DNA of 64,000 nt from Anaerolineae bacterium (GTDB lineage: Bacteria; Chloroflexota; Anaerolineae; Promineifilales; Promineifilaceae): positions 62,001-126,000 of the forward strand of contig JAHDWK010000019.1 in NCBI GenBank assembly GCA_023382655.1. Reading direction: 5' to 3'. The position numbers were made by a program, and so were the translations under genes. The notes under the pieces are model-generated. The model saw only the letters and a program-made list of their open reading frames with translations, did not search any database and was not told the origin of the DNA. This document shows positions 46,119 through 54,797 of this stretch, in pieces. Positions within the stretch are counted from its first letter, which is position 1; the number at the start of each line of letters is the position of its first letter.

Positions 46119-47857
46119 GGTCTACGCCTCCATTCGTGAACGTTCCACAGATGTGAATCCCAATCGGTGAGTTCTACCCCCTCAATCTGGTTACTGACGC
46201 CAGACACCCGCGCCCGACTGATGAGGGGAATGACAATACCATTTTCCACCAGCATGTCATTCATCTGCTTAAAAAGTTGTTCGCGCACAGCCGGATCTGT
46301 TTCTGTGACCACCTGGGTATACAAGGCATCATAAACCTCGCTGCACCAGCGAGCCACATTCACCCCCACCCAACTGCCCTCTGTGTCCTGCGGGATGCGG
46401 GCGCATGTCCATTCACGCATATACGAGGTCGGGTCGGGCGTCTGGTTGCCATTGGTAAACATAGGCATGTCAGCTGTACCCGCCCATAAACTATTGGGAA
46501 TCGTGGCGTTCGTGCTAAAAAATTGGCCGCTGACATCCAGTTTGAGGTCAACGCCAATTTCACTGAGGGATTGTTGGATGAGGCGTTGGGTCTCCTGGCG
46601 CAGGGCGTTGGCGCCGGTGCGCAGGGTAAGGGAAAGTTCACGGCCGTTCTTGTCTACAATCCCATTCCCATTGCTATCCGCCCAACCGGCCTGCGCCAGC
46701 AATTGTCTGGCCTCTTCCAGATCATAGGGGTAAAAGTTTTGTTCCGAGCGGAAATTTGCCGGGGCAAACAAGATGGCGTTGGCTGCCGCCCCGGTAGGCC
46801 CGTATAAAGCGGCAATCGCTTCCTTGTCAATAGCCTGGGCAATGGCCTGGGCCACATACAAATTACTGGCATCCGATTCCACGCTTAAAAAGGGATGAGG
46901 CGTCTGGTAAGTGGGATCGTTGGGATCATTTTGGATCAGGGAAACAAACTCCACGCGCCCGCCCAGGCTGTTCATCAACCGCCCTACCCCGTTACCTTCG
47001 GCCACCATGTTGTCCAGCACATCCCCTTCTAATTGCAGGTTGTAGGCAAAATCCACATCACCAAATTGTAAGACAGCGCTGGCAGCTTCCACGGCCGTAC
47101 CACCCCCCTGCATCTCTACCCGCCGAAAATACAATTCATCCGCACCCCGGTAATACGGATTCACTTCATAAATCAGCTTCACGGTTGTCACCAATTCGCT
47201 GCCCAGGAACAAAACCTCTTCCGTGTTGGCCGATACCAATTGGTACGGCCCCGTCCCCACCGATGGCGTTGGCGCATCGCCGGTTTCGGAGAAAATGTGC
47301 CCCGGAATAATCATGCCCTCGGTGCCCACAAAGGGCAGCGCCCAGGCCGGGTTGGTGTCTTTGAAATTGACTTGCACCGTCTGCAAATCTACCACTTCCA
47401 CACTATCCACAGCGTTATAAGTGCTGGCCGTCACTGCCCCTTCACTCTTGATGAAATCGTAAGTGAATTTAACATCATGCGCAGTAAAAGCTCTGCCATC
47501 TGACCAGGACAACCCTACCGGGATGGTCCAGCGCACCCATTTCAGATCGGGGTCAAGCAGGTCATTTTCAAAGCTGGGGATTTCGGCCGCCAACACCGGT
47601 ACCAATTCACCGTCGGCATTAAAGCTGGCGAGGGGTTCATAAATCATTCGGGCCGCGTCCCGGTCGGCGGTAGCGCTGGTCAGGTGCGGATTCACCACCT
47701 GGGGCGCCTGCCACCAAAAGAGCCGCAGCGTGCGATCCCTCAATTCCGACGTAGGAATGACGATGGGGGTAGCAGTGGGTTTGATAGTGGGTTCGGCCAC
47801 GGCCGTACACCCCACCAACAAGAGTAGCAATAGTCCTAAAATACGTTTATTTACCAT
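46115..47857 (-). CDS. Family-5 solute-binding lipoprotein, orphan (no permease)
   Basis: A 580-residue SBP_bac_5 protein. The lipobox is LLLLLLVGC (Cys17), with a Thr/Pro linker and then RTLRLFWWQAPQVVNPHLT, VRWTIPVGLSWSDGRAFTAHDVKFTYDFI and the usual C-terminal lobe. Unlike the xylan-cluster protein it has no DppBCDF genes beside it. It shares an ATGA overlap with the HAMP-GAF membrane protein. A role as extracellular ligand sensor for that protein is more likely than transport, but this is inference. No strong Shine-Dalgarno is visible. Confidence 0.85.
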   Translation of the reverse strand: MVNKRILGLLLLLLVGCTAVAEPTIKPTATPIVIPTSELRDRTLRLFWWQAPQVVNPHLTSATADRDAARMIYEPLASFNADGELVPVLAAEIPSFENDLLDPDLKWVRWTIPVGLSWSDGRAFTAHDVKFTYDFIKSEGAVTASTYNAVDSVEVVDLQTVQVNFKDTNPAWALPFVGTEGMIIPGHIFSETGDAPTPSVGTGPYQLVSANTEEVLFLGSELVTTVKLIYEVNPYYRGADELYFRRVEMQGGGTAVEAASAVLQFGDVDFAYNLQLEGDVLDNMVAEGNGVGRLMNSLGGRVEFVSLIQNDPNDPTYQTPHPFLSVESDASNLYVAQAIAQAIDKEAIAALYGPTGAAANAILFAPANFRSEQNFYPYDLEEARQLLAQAGWADSNGNGIVDKNGRELSLTLRTGANALRQETQRLIQQSLSEIGVDLKLDVSGQFFSTNATIPNSLWAGTADMPMFTNGNQTPDPTSYMREWTCARIPQDTEGSWVGVNVARWCSEVYDALYTQVVTETDPAVREQLFKQMNDMLVENGIVIPLISRARVSGVSNQIEGVELTDWDSHLWNVHEWRRRP

Positions 47858-47870
47858 GGTTTATATTCTC

Positions 47871-47935
47871 GTGATACGTGATGCGTGATGCGTGAAGTTT
47901 CTCCGGTCACGCCTCACGCCTCACGCATCACGCCG
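47871..47935. repeat. Word-hairpin (GTGATGC / GCATCAC)
   Basis: CGTGATACGTGATGCGTGATG words (47871-47894) are followed by CACGCCTCACGCATCACGC words (47910-47935). They separate the methyltransferase stop from the five-gene operon start. The last copy encodes the methyltransferase C-terminus. Confidence 0.6.
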
Positions 47936-48689
47936 CTTTCTCCCCCCAAATCAACAAATAATACGAATGGCATAACATCGGGCCATGTTGTAAATCGGCT
48001 TCCAGGCGGGCCAGCCCCCGCCGCCAGGCCGCCTCCTCAATCAGATGCAGTGAAGAATACGCTTTCTGGCGATACCCGGAAGGGTCATACAACACATACG
48101 GATATTCCGCCATCTTTTCCACAATGTTCACAAATCCCGCTTTCGCCTTCTCTGACAACAATTCGTGGGTAGTGGGATACCGCGCCAGATTAACCGCTAT
48201 GGTTTCTGGGAAATAGGTGGCCAATGGCTCTCGGTGGCTAATGATCCACTCCGAATCCGTCACCGTGCAAACCTTGCCGCCTGGCTTCAACACGCGCATC
48301 GCCTCCTGAAAATAAGTCAGCCGGTGCTGAATATGGTGGCTCACATCCACCGTGTACACCAGGTCAAACGTTTCGTCAGGGAAATCCAGTTGGCGAGCAT
48401 ACCCCATGCGCCACTGGATGCTATTGGCGCGGGGATTGGCTCTGGCTTGAGCCAGCATCTTCTCCGCCGGGTCAAGCCCATAACAAAGAGCGTGGGTACG
48501 GGCCGAAATCTCCATCAGGTAATTGCCCGTGCCACAGCCCACTTCCAAGACCACGCTTTCGGCATTGATACTGCCGCGCGTCAACAAATCCGCCAATACC
48601 GGCGGATCAATTTTGCGGAACTGAGCATACTCATCCGCAAAGGTATTGAAATCTTGTCTCGGTTGTGCGTCTCGCTCTAAATTGGTCAA
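47928..48689 (-). CDS. SAM-dependent methyltransferase, class I
   Basis: A 253-residue methyltransferase of the UbiE/Methyltransf_11 style: motif I VLEVGCGTGNYL, Asp in YGLDPAEKML, motif II TFDLVYTVDVSHHIQ and motif III RVLKPGGKVCTVTDSEW. The substrate is unknown. The reading frame's first usable start is TTG at 48689; no better ATG retains the N-terminal half. It lies between two word-hairpins and seems monocistronic. Confidence 0.83.
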   Translation of the reverse strand: MTNLERDAQPRQDFNTFADEYAQFRKIDPPVLADLLTRGSINAESVVLEVGCGTGNYLMEISARTHALCYGLDPAEKMLAQARANPRANSIQWRMGYARQLDFPDETFDLVYTVDVSHHIQHRLTYFQEAMRVLKPGGKVCTVTDSEWIISHREPLATYFPETIAVNLARYPTTHELLSEKAKAGFVNIVEKMAEYPYVLYDPSGYRQKAYSSLHLIEEAAWRRGLARLEADLQHGPMLCHSYYLLIWGEKAA

Positions 48690-48699
48690 GGATGCATTT

Positions 48700-48728
48700 T
48701 GTAGGGCGATTTGGCAAATCGCCCTACA
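48700..48728. terminator. 13-bp hairpin (TGTAGGGCGATTT)
   Basis: TGTAGGGCGATTT (48700-48712) and its complement (48716-48728) flank a 3-base loop. The right arm overlaps the end of the GNAT gene. It is a shorter relative of the palindromes at 1794 and 44019. Confidence 0.6.
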
Positions 48729-49227
48729 CCTTATCTGGTGGCTTCATATGCTGCACTAAATACACATCCAGCCACTCATCAAATTTGTAACCCACTTCTT
48801 GCAGCAGGCCCACCGTGCGGAAGCCAATGGATTCCACCATGCGGCGACTGACTTCGTTGCCGGCATACACGTTGCCCATGACGGTATGATATCCGGCGGC
48901 GTAGGCTGCCTCCAATAACGCTACCAGCAGCGCCTTGCCAATCCCCTGACCACGATAATTCTGCCGAATGTACTCAGAGGCGATGACAGTACGGCCGTAG
49001 GCCGGCCGATCCGACCACTTACTCACCGAGGCAAAACCCACCACCACGCCCTCATCCTCTGCCACCAAAATGGGGTAGGCGGGCATATGCTGGTGATACC
49101 ATTCTTCCCGGTCGGCCACCGTCTTCGGCATCGTATCAAACGTATTGCGCGTGTACAGAATGGCCTCATTGTAAATCTCCGTAATGGCCGGAATGTCGTT
49201 TGGGGTGGCGGGGCGGATAGTAGGCAT
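48724..49227 (-). CDS. GNAT acetyltransferase, phosphinothricin-acetyltransferase-like
   Basis: A 167-residue N-acetyltransferase. MPTIRPATPNDIPAITEIYN starts the fold. The acetyl-CoA loop is RQNYRGQGIGKALL, and GNVYAGNEVSRRMVESIGF is typical of the Pat/YncA subgroup, which acetylates small amines such as phosphinothricin or methionine sulfone. Substrate unproven. A word-hairpin abuts its start, and no Shine-Dalgarno is visible. Confidence 0.87.
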   Translation of the reverse strand: MPTIRPATPNDIPAITEIYNEAILYTRNTFDTMPKTVADREEWYHQHMPAYPILVAEDEGVVVGFASVSKWSDRPAYGRTVIASEYIRQNYRGQGIGKALLVALLEAAYAAGYHTVMGNVYAGNEVSRRMVESIGFRTVGLLQEVGYKFDEWLDVYLVQHMKPPDKV

Positions 49228-49231
49228 GGAT

Positions 49232-49291
49232 ATTTCGTAATCCGTGACCCGTAATCCGTAGCCCGTAATCGGATAACGGATTACGGATTAC
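49232..49291. repeat. Word-hairpin (CGTAATCCG / CGGATTACG)
   Basis: Three CGTAATCCGT-type words followed by CGGATAACGGATTACGGATTACG. It occupies the whole gap between the GNAT gene and the transporter-HEAT fusion stop. Confidence 0.65.
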
Positions 49292-49294
49292 GAG

Positions 49295-52200
49295 TTACTC
49301 AAGTTGGTCAAACACCTTATGCAAGGCGCGGGGATGCGATTTGGTCAGACGGGCCACCTGGTCGGTAGTCTCGCGCAGGCGTTGGCTGAGGACGTTGATC
49401 AATTCCAGCGACAGGTCAGGATATTGGCGGGCCAGGGCAATGAGTGGTTCGCGGCGGAGCGTCAGGGTGAGGGTGTCTTGCAAGGCTAAGGCCGTGTCCG
49501 TGCGCGGGCTGGCGTCAAACAAATTCATCTCGCCAAAATAGGAGTATGCCTCAATGGTCGCCAGCCGGGCCACCACCCCCTTGCGTGATTCCCGCTCAAT
49601 GCTCACCCGGCCCTGCACCACCACATACAACTGGCCGCCCACGTCCCCCTCTTTATAAACCAGCGCATCTTCCGTATAAAACGCCTCCTCACAGACCGAA
49701 GCCAGCACTTTTAACTGGTCAACCGTCATTTCCCGGAAAAAGAGGACTTCTTTCAGGAAAATAATGCGTTCAATAGTAGATAACATCGTACCCTCCTTGA
49801 ATGGCCCGGCCACTTCGGCTACGCTCAGTGCAGGCGTCAACCCCTTCCCCGCCATGCGTTCATTAGCCCGCTGCACCGCCCACCGCACTTCTTCTTCAGG
49901 GGCCAGATTGGCCGCCTGCAACCAGGCCAGCACCCGGGTAATGGGGATACTCTTAGCTACCGCCGGCGGCGGATAATAGACCGTTTCCAGCGCGGCTGGC
50001 GTGGGTGGCGGCGCGGGCCGCGGCGGCGCGGCTGGTGATTCATCAGCCGCCAGGTCTTCCAGCAGGCCGCTGGCGCGGACGGCGCGTTCCCGCCGCGCCT
50101 GCCGGGCATCGGCTGGCGGGCTGCCGGTGGGTGGTAGATTATCGGCAACCGGCGGCGTCTCACCATCTTCGGCGAGCATATCCAGCAAATCGGCGCTGCG
50201 GCGGCGGGGGCGGCTGGTGGCACGGCCGTCCGGGGGCGCAACTTCTTCCGTTGTTAGCGGCGCGGCTGGCGGCATGGGCTGTTGCTGTTGCGGAGCCGTT
50301 TGTTGCGGAGCCGTTTGTTGCGGAGCCGTTTGTTGCGGAGCCGTTTGTTGCGGAGCAACAATAGCCTGCCCAATCTCACTCAGCGCATACACGGCAATCG
50401 AACGCGGCCAGGGGTCAACCGCCAGGTCGGTCGCCAACTTCTCCATCGCTTCGGCGGTGCTGGGAAACTTCATATCCCACATCTCCTGGCTGATTTGTCT
50501 AATTTCCACCAGCGAGGTTTCCGGCTGCACCAGCGGCGCGATCATTTCGGCCGTCTGCGCTGAGGTCAGCGACTCCAACGCCTCTACCGCATTGGCCCGC
50601 GCCCGTTCCACGTCGCTGGCTAACGATTCGCGGATGATGGCTACCGATTCTGGCCGCTGCACGGCCGTCAGCAAAAAGAAAATCTCGTCCAGTAACCGGC
50701 TGTTTTCATTCTGAAATACCGTCAGCAGCACATTCACTGCGGCATAACTTTTAATGGGAGCCAACGCCTCTAAATAACCGACATTTTCGGCAATTTGCAG
50801 CAAGTTCGCCTGAATTTGCGCCGTCACCAGGGGGCCATATTCACGCCGATTGATGCGCCCCAGGATCACAGTCGCCATTTTGCGCAGTTGCGGGTTAGGC
50901 GAATCCAACAGCAGGTGAACAGTGGGGATCACTTTTTTGCCCAGACCGGCCAGGACGGTGACGGCCGTTGCCCGCAACTGTGGGCTGCTGTCACTAAGCG
51001 TTTCCGCCAACAATGGATAAACACGCTGATCGCCCAGCCGCGCTAATGTCACCAGCGACGCCTGGCGGGTACGCTCTACCGGGTCATGCAGATGGTCGCT
51101 CATCGCCTGCGTTACCTGTTCCACCACCGGCGGCGGCATTTTCTGCGTCGAGAACCGTTCCAAAATCAGCGCTGCTTCCAGGCGCACCCGGTCGGAGGTG
51201 TCCGGCAACATCCCGGTGACATTGCCCAGATAACCAACATCCTCCGTTTGTCCTAACGCCCGTAGCGCCGCCGCTCGCTCTACCGGCTCCTCGCTGCCCA
51301 ACATCGTTTGCACCAGCCGCAGCGCTTGTTCCCGCTGCGCCAGGTCGCCATAGCGCAACAGGCCGGGTAAGGCTTGCAGGCGCACGGCCGTGTCCGGGTC
51401 GGCCAACATGCGCGCCGCTGCTGCCAGATAATGGCTGTCTTGCGCACCATCCACCCGTTCCAAACCGGCCAGCGCCGAGCGGCGCACCTGCGGGTCTTCA
51501 TCGGCCAAAAATTCAGCAAAAAAGTCATGCACGGCGGGAACCGGGGCGGCTACTGCCGCCAGAATGTCCAGCACTGCCGCCCGCATATGCGCATCCCGGC
51601 TGCGGGCCACATCGGCCAGAATGGGCACAGCCTTATCACCGCCCACCTCGCTGATGAGCGTCACCATAAACAGGGTCAATTCATCACTCTGGCTCTGGTC
51701 CAACCGCTCACGCAGCCAATCCAGCGCCGCCGGGTCTGTTACCGTCACATCCGCCGCCTCCTGCCCCAGCAAGAAGGAGTAATCTTCCTGCTCCAACATT
51801 GTTACCAGGGCGCTGGTATATTGGCGGCTGACGCGCCAGGCGGCCATCAGATAAACGGCCGCGCCCACCACCAGCAGCAACGGCAACACCCAACCAGTAC
51901 CGGTGATAAAGGGCAGCAATAACAACAAACCGCCCAGCAAGGAAGCCGTGGGCACGAGCAGGCCATTGACAAAAGCGCGCGCCCGCCCCTTCATACGCAG
52001 GGGCACGGCGTTGTACAGCAAATTGTCAATGGGGTTGCGGAAGGTGGTGTTCAGCACGTTGGCGGAGAGGTAGGCCAGCGACCCCAGAATGACGATGCCG
52101 GGCGTCAGGGAGAGGAAGATGACAATGAGCAGTCCCCCGGCAATACCGGCCGTACCCACCGGAAAGATCAGGTTGGCATTGTGCAGGCCAATTTTGTTGA

Positions 52201-53101
52201 TGAGGCGGCTGAGCAGAAAGATTTGCACCGGCAGCAGCAGCAGATTGGCCCATCCCTCCAGGTTGCCCAGGAAGGCGGTGGCAGCCAGATGGTCGCCAAA
52301 AACGCCGTCAATGATGCGGCTGCTTTCAAACTTCATCAGCAAGAGCAGCAGGGAGACGAGCAGGGTTGCCAGTGACAGCCAGCGCAGGTAGGGTGAATCC
52401 ATGACGTAGCGGTAGCCTTCGCGCAGGCTGTCGGTAAAGGAGAAGATGGGGGTGGGCACGCCGGCGTTGAGCGTAGCCGCAGTGGCCGTGTCCACCTCCG
52501 CGCGTAATATCACCGGCGACAACCACACCAGGCCGGCCATTACCAGCAACGTGAGCGCCCACAAAGCAATGACTGCCTCGGACGACCCCAACCAGCGCGT
52601 CAGCAAACCGACGCTAAACCCGGCAAATGCCCCGGCCAGCCGCGCATTGGAAGCCAGCACGGGCACAATGCGTTTGGCGGCGCGGGCGTCATAAAAACCG
52701 GTGACATACGTCCACCAATGCAGGTTCAGGATGAAGGGGATGACGGTGAAGAGGGGATAGAGCAAAAACGCGCCGGCCACCTGATACCCGGCAATGAGCA
52801 GATACCAGCCAATGAGTACAGCCGTGGCGCTGCCCAAGGCAATAATCCAGAGGAGACGGCCGTGATTCAACCGGTCCGCAAAGGGGGAGTACACCATCAC
52901 CAGCAGGATGGCCGCCACCCCTTCGACGATGAAGCTGAAACCAAGCCGGTCTACCCCCACCACCTGCCAGAACAACGGCTGTACCGTCAGCTTGCCCCAG
53001 GTAATGCCCGTCACCGCCAGGAATGCCATCAAAAAGAGCAATAAGACACGCGGCCACTCCTCACGGCGGATATTAAAGAGGCGGCTAATGAAAGCGGGCA
53101 T
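49295..53101 (-). CDS. Nucleotide-transporter-like MFS / HEAT-repeat / cyclic-nucleotide-binding fusion
   Basis: A 1268-residue fusion. Residues about 15-430 form 10-12 membrane helices resembling the ATP/ADP antiporter (NTT) branch of MFS. Residues about 450-900 are HEAT repeats (ADEDPQVRRSALAGLERV and similar). A disordered linker carries four APQQT repeats, and the C-terminus (about 1115-1250) is a cNMP-binding domain (EDALVYKEGDVGGQLYVVVQGRVSIE, YFGEMNLFD). The start is set at 53101, where homology begins, although the frame opens at 53254. A -10 box (53109-53114) 7 bases before the ATG and no Shine-Dalgarno suggest leaderless translation. Confidence 0.85.
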   Translation of the reverse strand: MPAFISRLFNIRREEWPRVLLLFLMAFLAVTGITWGKLTVQPLFWQVVGVDRLGFSFIVEGVAAILLVMVYSPFADRLNHGRLLWIIALGSATAVLIGWYLLIAGYQVAGAFLLYPLFTVIPFILNLHWWTYVTGFYDARAAKRIVPVLASNARLAGAFAGFSVGLLTRWLGSSEAVIALWALTLLVMAGLVWLSPVILRAEVDTATAATLNAGVPTPIFSFTDSLREGYRYVMDSPYLRWLSLATLLVSLLLLLMKFESSRIIDGVFGDHLAATAFLGNLEGWANLLLLPVQIFLLSRLINKIGLHNANLIFPVGTAGIAGGLLIVIFLSLTPGIVILGSLAYLSANVLNTTFRNPIDNLLYNAVPLRMKGRARAFVNGLLVPTASLLGGLLLLLPFITGTGWVLPLLLVVGAAVYLMAAWRVSRQYTSALVTMLEQEDYSFLLGQEAADVTVTDPAALDWLRERLDQSQSDELTLFMVTLISEVGGDKAVPILADVARSRDAHMRAAVLDILAAVAAPVPAVHDFFAEFLADEDPQVRRSALAGLERVDGAQDSHYLAAAARMLADPDTAVRLQALPGLLRYGDLAQREQALRLVQTMLGSEEPVERAAALRALGQTEDVGYLGNVTGMLPDTSDRVRLEAALILERFSTQKMPPPVVEQVTQAMSDHLHDPVERTRQASLVTLARLGDQRVYPLLAETLSDSSPQLRATAVTVLAGLGKKVIPTVHLLLDSPNPQLRKMATVILGRINRREYGPLVTAQIQANLLQIAENVGYLEALAPIKSYAAVNVLLTVFQNENSRLLDEIFFLLTAVQRPESVAIIRESLASDVERARANAVEALESLTSAQTAEMIAPLVQPETSLVEIRQISQEMWDMKFPSTAEAMEKLATDLAVDPWPRSIAVYALSEIGQAIVAPQQTAPQQTAPQQTAPQQTAPQQQQPMPPAAPLTTEEVAPPDGRATSRPRRRSADLLDMLAEDGETPPVADNLPPTGSPPADARQARRERAVRASGLLEDLAADESPAAPPRPAPPPTPAALETVYYPPPAVAKSIPITRVLAWLQAANLAPEEEVRWAVQRANERMAGKGLTPALSVAEVAGPFKEGTMLSTIERIIFLKEVLFFREMTVDQLKVLASVCEEAFYTEDALVYKEGDVGGQLYVVVQGRVSIERESRKGVVARLATIEAYSYFGEMNLFDASPRTDTALALQDTLTLTLRREPLIALARQYPDLSLELINVLSQRLRETTDQVARLTKSHPRALHKVFDQLE
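50291..50359. repeat. 15-bp tandem repeat, four copies plus part
   Basis: CGGAGCCGTTTGTTG repeats exactly at 50291, 50306, 50321 and 50336, with a partial fifth copy. It encodes the APQQT repeats in the linker before the cNMP domain. Identical units suggest recent slippage, so copy number probably varies among strains. Confidence 0.85.
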
Positions 53102-53108
53102 GGGGGTT

Positions 53109-53137
53109 AGTATACACGAAAGAAATGGAGCAGGTAA
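53109..53137 (-). promoter_or_regulatory. Sigma-70-like promoter of the transporter fusion gene
   Basis: On the minus strand TTACCT (53132-53137) and TATACT (53109-53114) are separated by exactly 17 bp. The -10 ends 7 bases before the ATG at 53101, so transcription would begin at or next to the start codon. Confidence 0.55.
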
Positions 53138-53440
53138 GGGGCGGGATAAGAGGGTGTACGGCCGTGAAGCAACCAGCAGCGCCTTGTTTTTTGCACGGCC
53201 GTCGTCCGGGCATACAATTGGTTGAGGCGGCCGCAGTCGCCAACCGAAGACCACGCCGGAGCAGGGGTTGGCTTAAGAATTACGCCAAGAATGAGACCTA
53301 TGCTTGTGTGCAGCACTTGAGAGTGAATGATTCTGGATGCGAATAAAGAGCGAATAAGAGAATGAGTAGTGTGAAATGTTTTTGTGTTGCTCCCGTTCAC
53401 TGCTATATTTGCCGTCAATCAGGAGATAGGGGTTATTCTT

Positions 53441-54511
53441 TTGACAACAAACAAGCTCATCAAGTCTTTCCTATTCTTTATTGCAATCATTGCTTTGCTC
53501 GGGCTTAATATGCTCGTTTTGAACTTCGGGAAGGTATCTCCTGATTGCAGCGGCTATGTTCTCAAACAATTGCCCCCAGGCGTAACTCTCGGAATAGTAA
53601 ATAACTCACCGAACATAGCACTCGATCAAAATGTCAAAAATTTATTCATAAGTGATATGTTACCAGTAGAAGATGGCATTTTTATTCAAGGTGGGCTAAA
53701 CATTGAGGAGAGGAAAATACGTTATGTGCGCTCCTTGATAGAGTCGCCTAATTGGTGGGTGTGCGGGTCTGGGAAAATGGCGGTTAATACAGATTTGGTT
53801 TTTGTTTCAGAATACAGTAGAGGGTCTCACATACTCGCATATGACAGATCAACAGGATCCATTCAATGGCAGAAAAGATTGGATTACCGCGCGGTTGGTT
53901 CTTTAAGGGCTACACCACTTGGGCTGGTTGTGAAAACACAAAATAGGGAAGATGCAAGATGGTATGTGCTGAATCTGTACTCTGGTGAAAAAGAAGCCAT
54001 TTTCAACAAAGAATTTGAACTGGAAGCATTTTTTACTGAAGTGAACCTTCCTTATTATTCAATTGAGAACAATGATGTCGTAGTAGCAAACGGTCCACGG
54101 CAATGGAAAACCGAATTGGATTTTTCGCCACAACAAAGCAGTATGCTGGTTGAATTTATCGAAGGTGAAGAAATTATATTGGCATACAAGCAAGCCCCAG
54201 AAACCACTCAAATTGCGGCTCTAGATAAGAATACAGGTGACATTCTTTGGAAAACGGAAATCGCGTTAAAGAGTAATCTGGCACTTTCTGCTACTACTAT
54301 GTTTTTCGTATCAAAAGATACTGAGCTTGTTGCATTAGATGTGCAAACAGGGGATGTATCTGGTTTTGTTTATTTTGCACCAAAATTAGATGAGGTGTTT
54401 TCCACCTACGATTTCCAAAACGCCTCAATCCTTGTTGCTTCCGATAATAGTAGAGTTTTTGTTTATTTTGAAAATGGCACAAATCTATTTAGTTTTAGGT
54501 ATCAAGAATAG
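53441..54511 (+). CDS. Membrane-anchored PQQ-like beta-propeller protein
   Basis: A protein of about 356 residues. One N-terminal hydrophobic helix (SFLFFIAIIALLGLNMLVL) is followed by PQQ-propeller-like repeats (HILAYDRSTGSIQWQKRL, IAALDKNTGDILWKTEI, LVALDVQTGDVSGF). The function is unknown; such propellers scaffold complexes or bind ligands outside the membrane. The start is uncertain: TTG at 53441 is favoured by AGGGG 8 bases upstream, while GTG at 53384 is also open. The gene is clearly AT-richer than its neighbours and has no ACGGCCGT site, which suggests acquisition. Confidence 0.7.
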   Translation: MTTNKLIKSFLFFIAIIALLGLNMLVLNFGKVSPDCSGYVLKQLPPGVTLGIVNNSPNIALDQNVKNLFISDMLPVEDGIFIQGGLNIEERKIRYVRSLIESPNWWVCGSGKMAVNTDLVFVSEYSRGSHILAYDRSTGSIQWQKRLDYRAVGSLRATPLGLVVKTQNREDARWYVLNLYSGEKEAIFNKEFELEAFFTEVNLPYYSIENNDVVVANGPRQWKTELDFSPQQSSMLVEFIEGEEIILAYKQAPETTQIAALDKNTGDILWKTEIALKSNLALSATTMFFVSKDTELVALDVQTGDVSGFVYFAPKLDEVFSTYDFQNASILVASDNSRVFVYFENGTNLFSFRYQE

Positions 54512-54784
54512 GGAATCCTCGCCTGCGGCACGGTCTTCCCCGGTAGCTGTGGCCGGTGTCACCACCGTGTCACATGTGTTTGCCTGTCACCAGCCCGGTC
54601 TTCATCCGTCGCGTCACGGTTTTCGCGGCCACGTTCCCCGGCATTCCATCCGCTCGGTGTGAATAGAAAGGGTGGTTGTGCCGTTGTGGGGAGGGGACAG
54701 CAAATGGGAGAATGGAACGAATGGGGGGCACGGCCGTACACCCCCTCACCCTATCCCGCTCTTTCCCATCACCCCATCTACCTA
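54512..54784. other. Non-coding gap, nothing recognised
   Basis: Between the propeller gene and moeA I see no gene. The stretch holds one ACGGCCGT site and imperfect GTGTCAC/GTGACA words near 54550-54600, possibly a decayed word-hairpin. Short frames here look like chance. Confidence 0.4.
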
Positions 54785-54790
54785 TACAAT
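54785..54790 (+). promoter_or_regulatory. -10 box of moeA, leaderless arrangement
   Basis: TACAAT within CTATACAAT ends 7 bases before the moeA ATG at 54798, and no Shine-Dalgarno fits in between. A poor -35 (TTTCCC) lies 17 bp upstream. The layout mirrors that of the gene at 53101. Confidence 0.5.
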
Positions 54791-54797
54791 CACCCAC

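Noticed and set aside
50291-50359. Tandem identical repeats considered as a CRISPR array
   Set aside because: The units are contiguous 15-mers without spacers and encode APQQT in a continuous protein.
54512-54797. Short frames in the gap before moeA
   Set aside because: No frame has a recognisable motif, ribosome-binding site or consistent composition.
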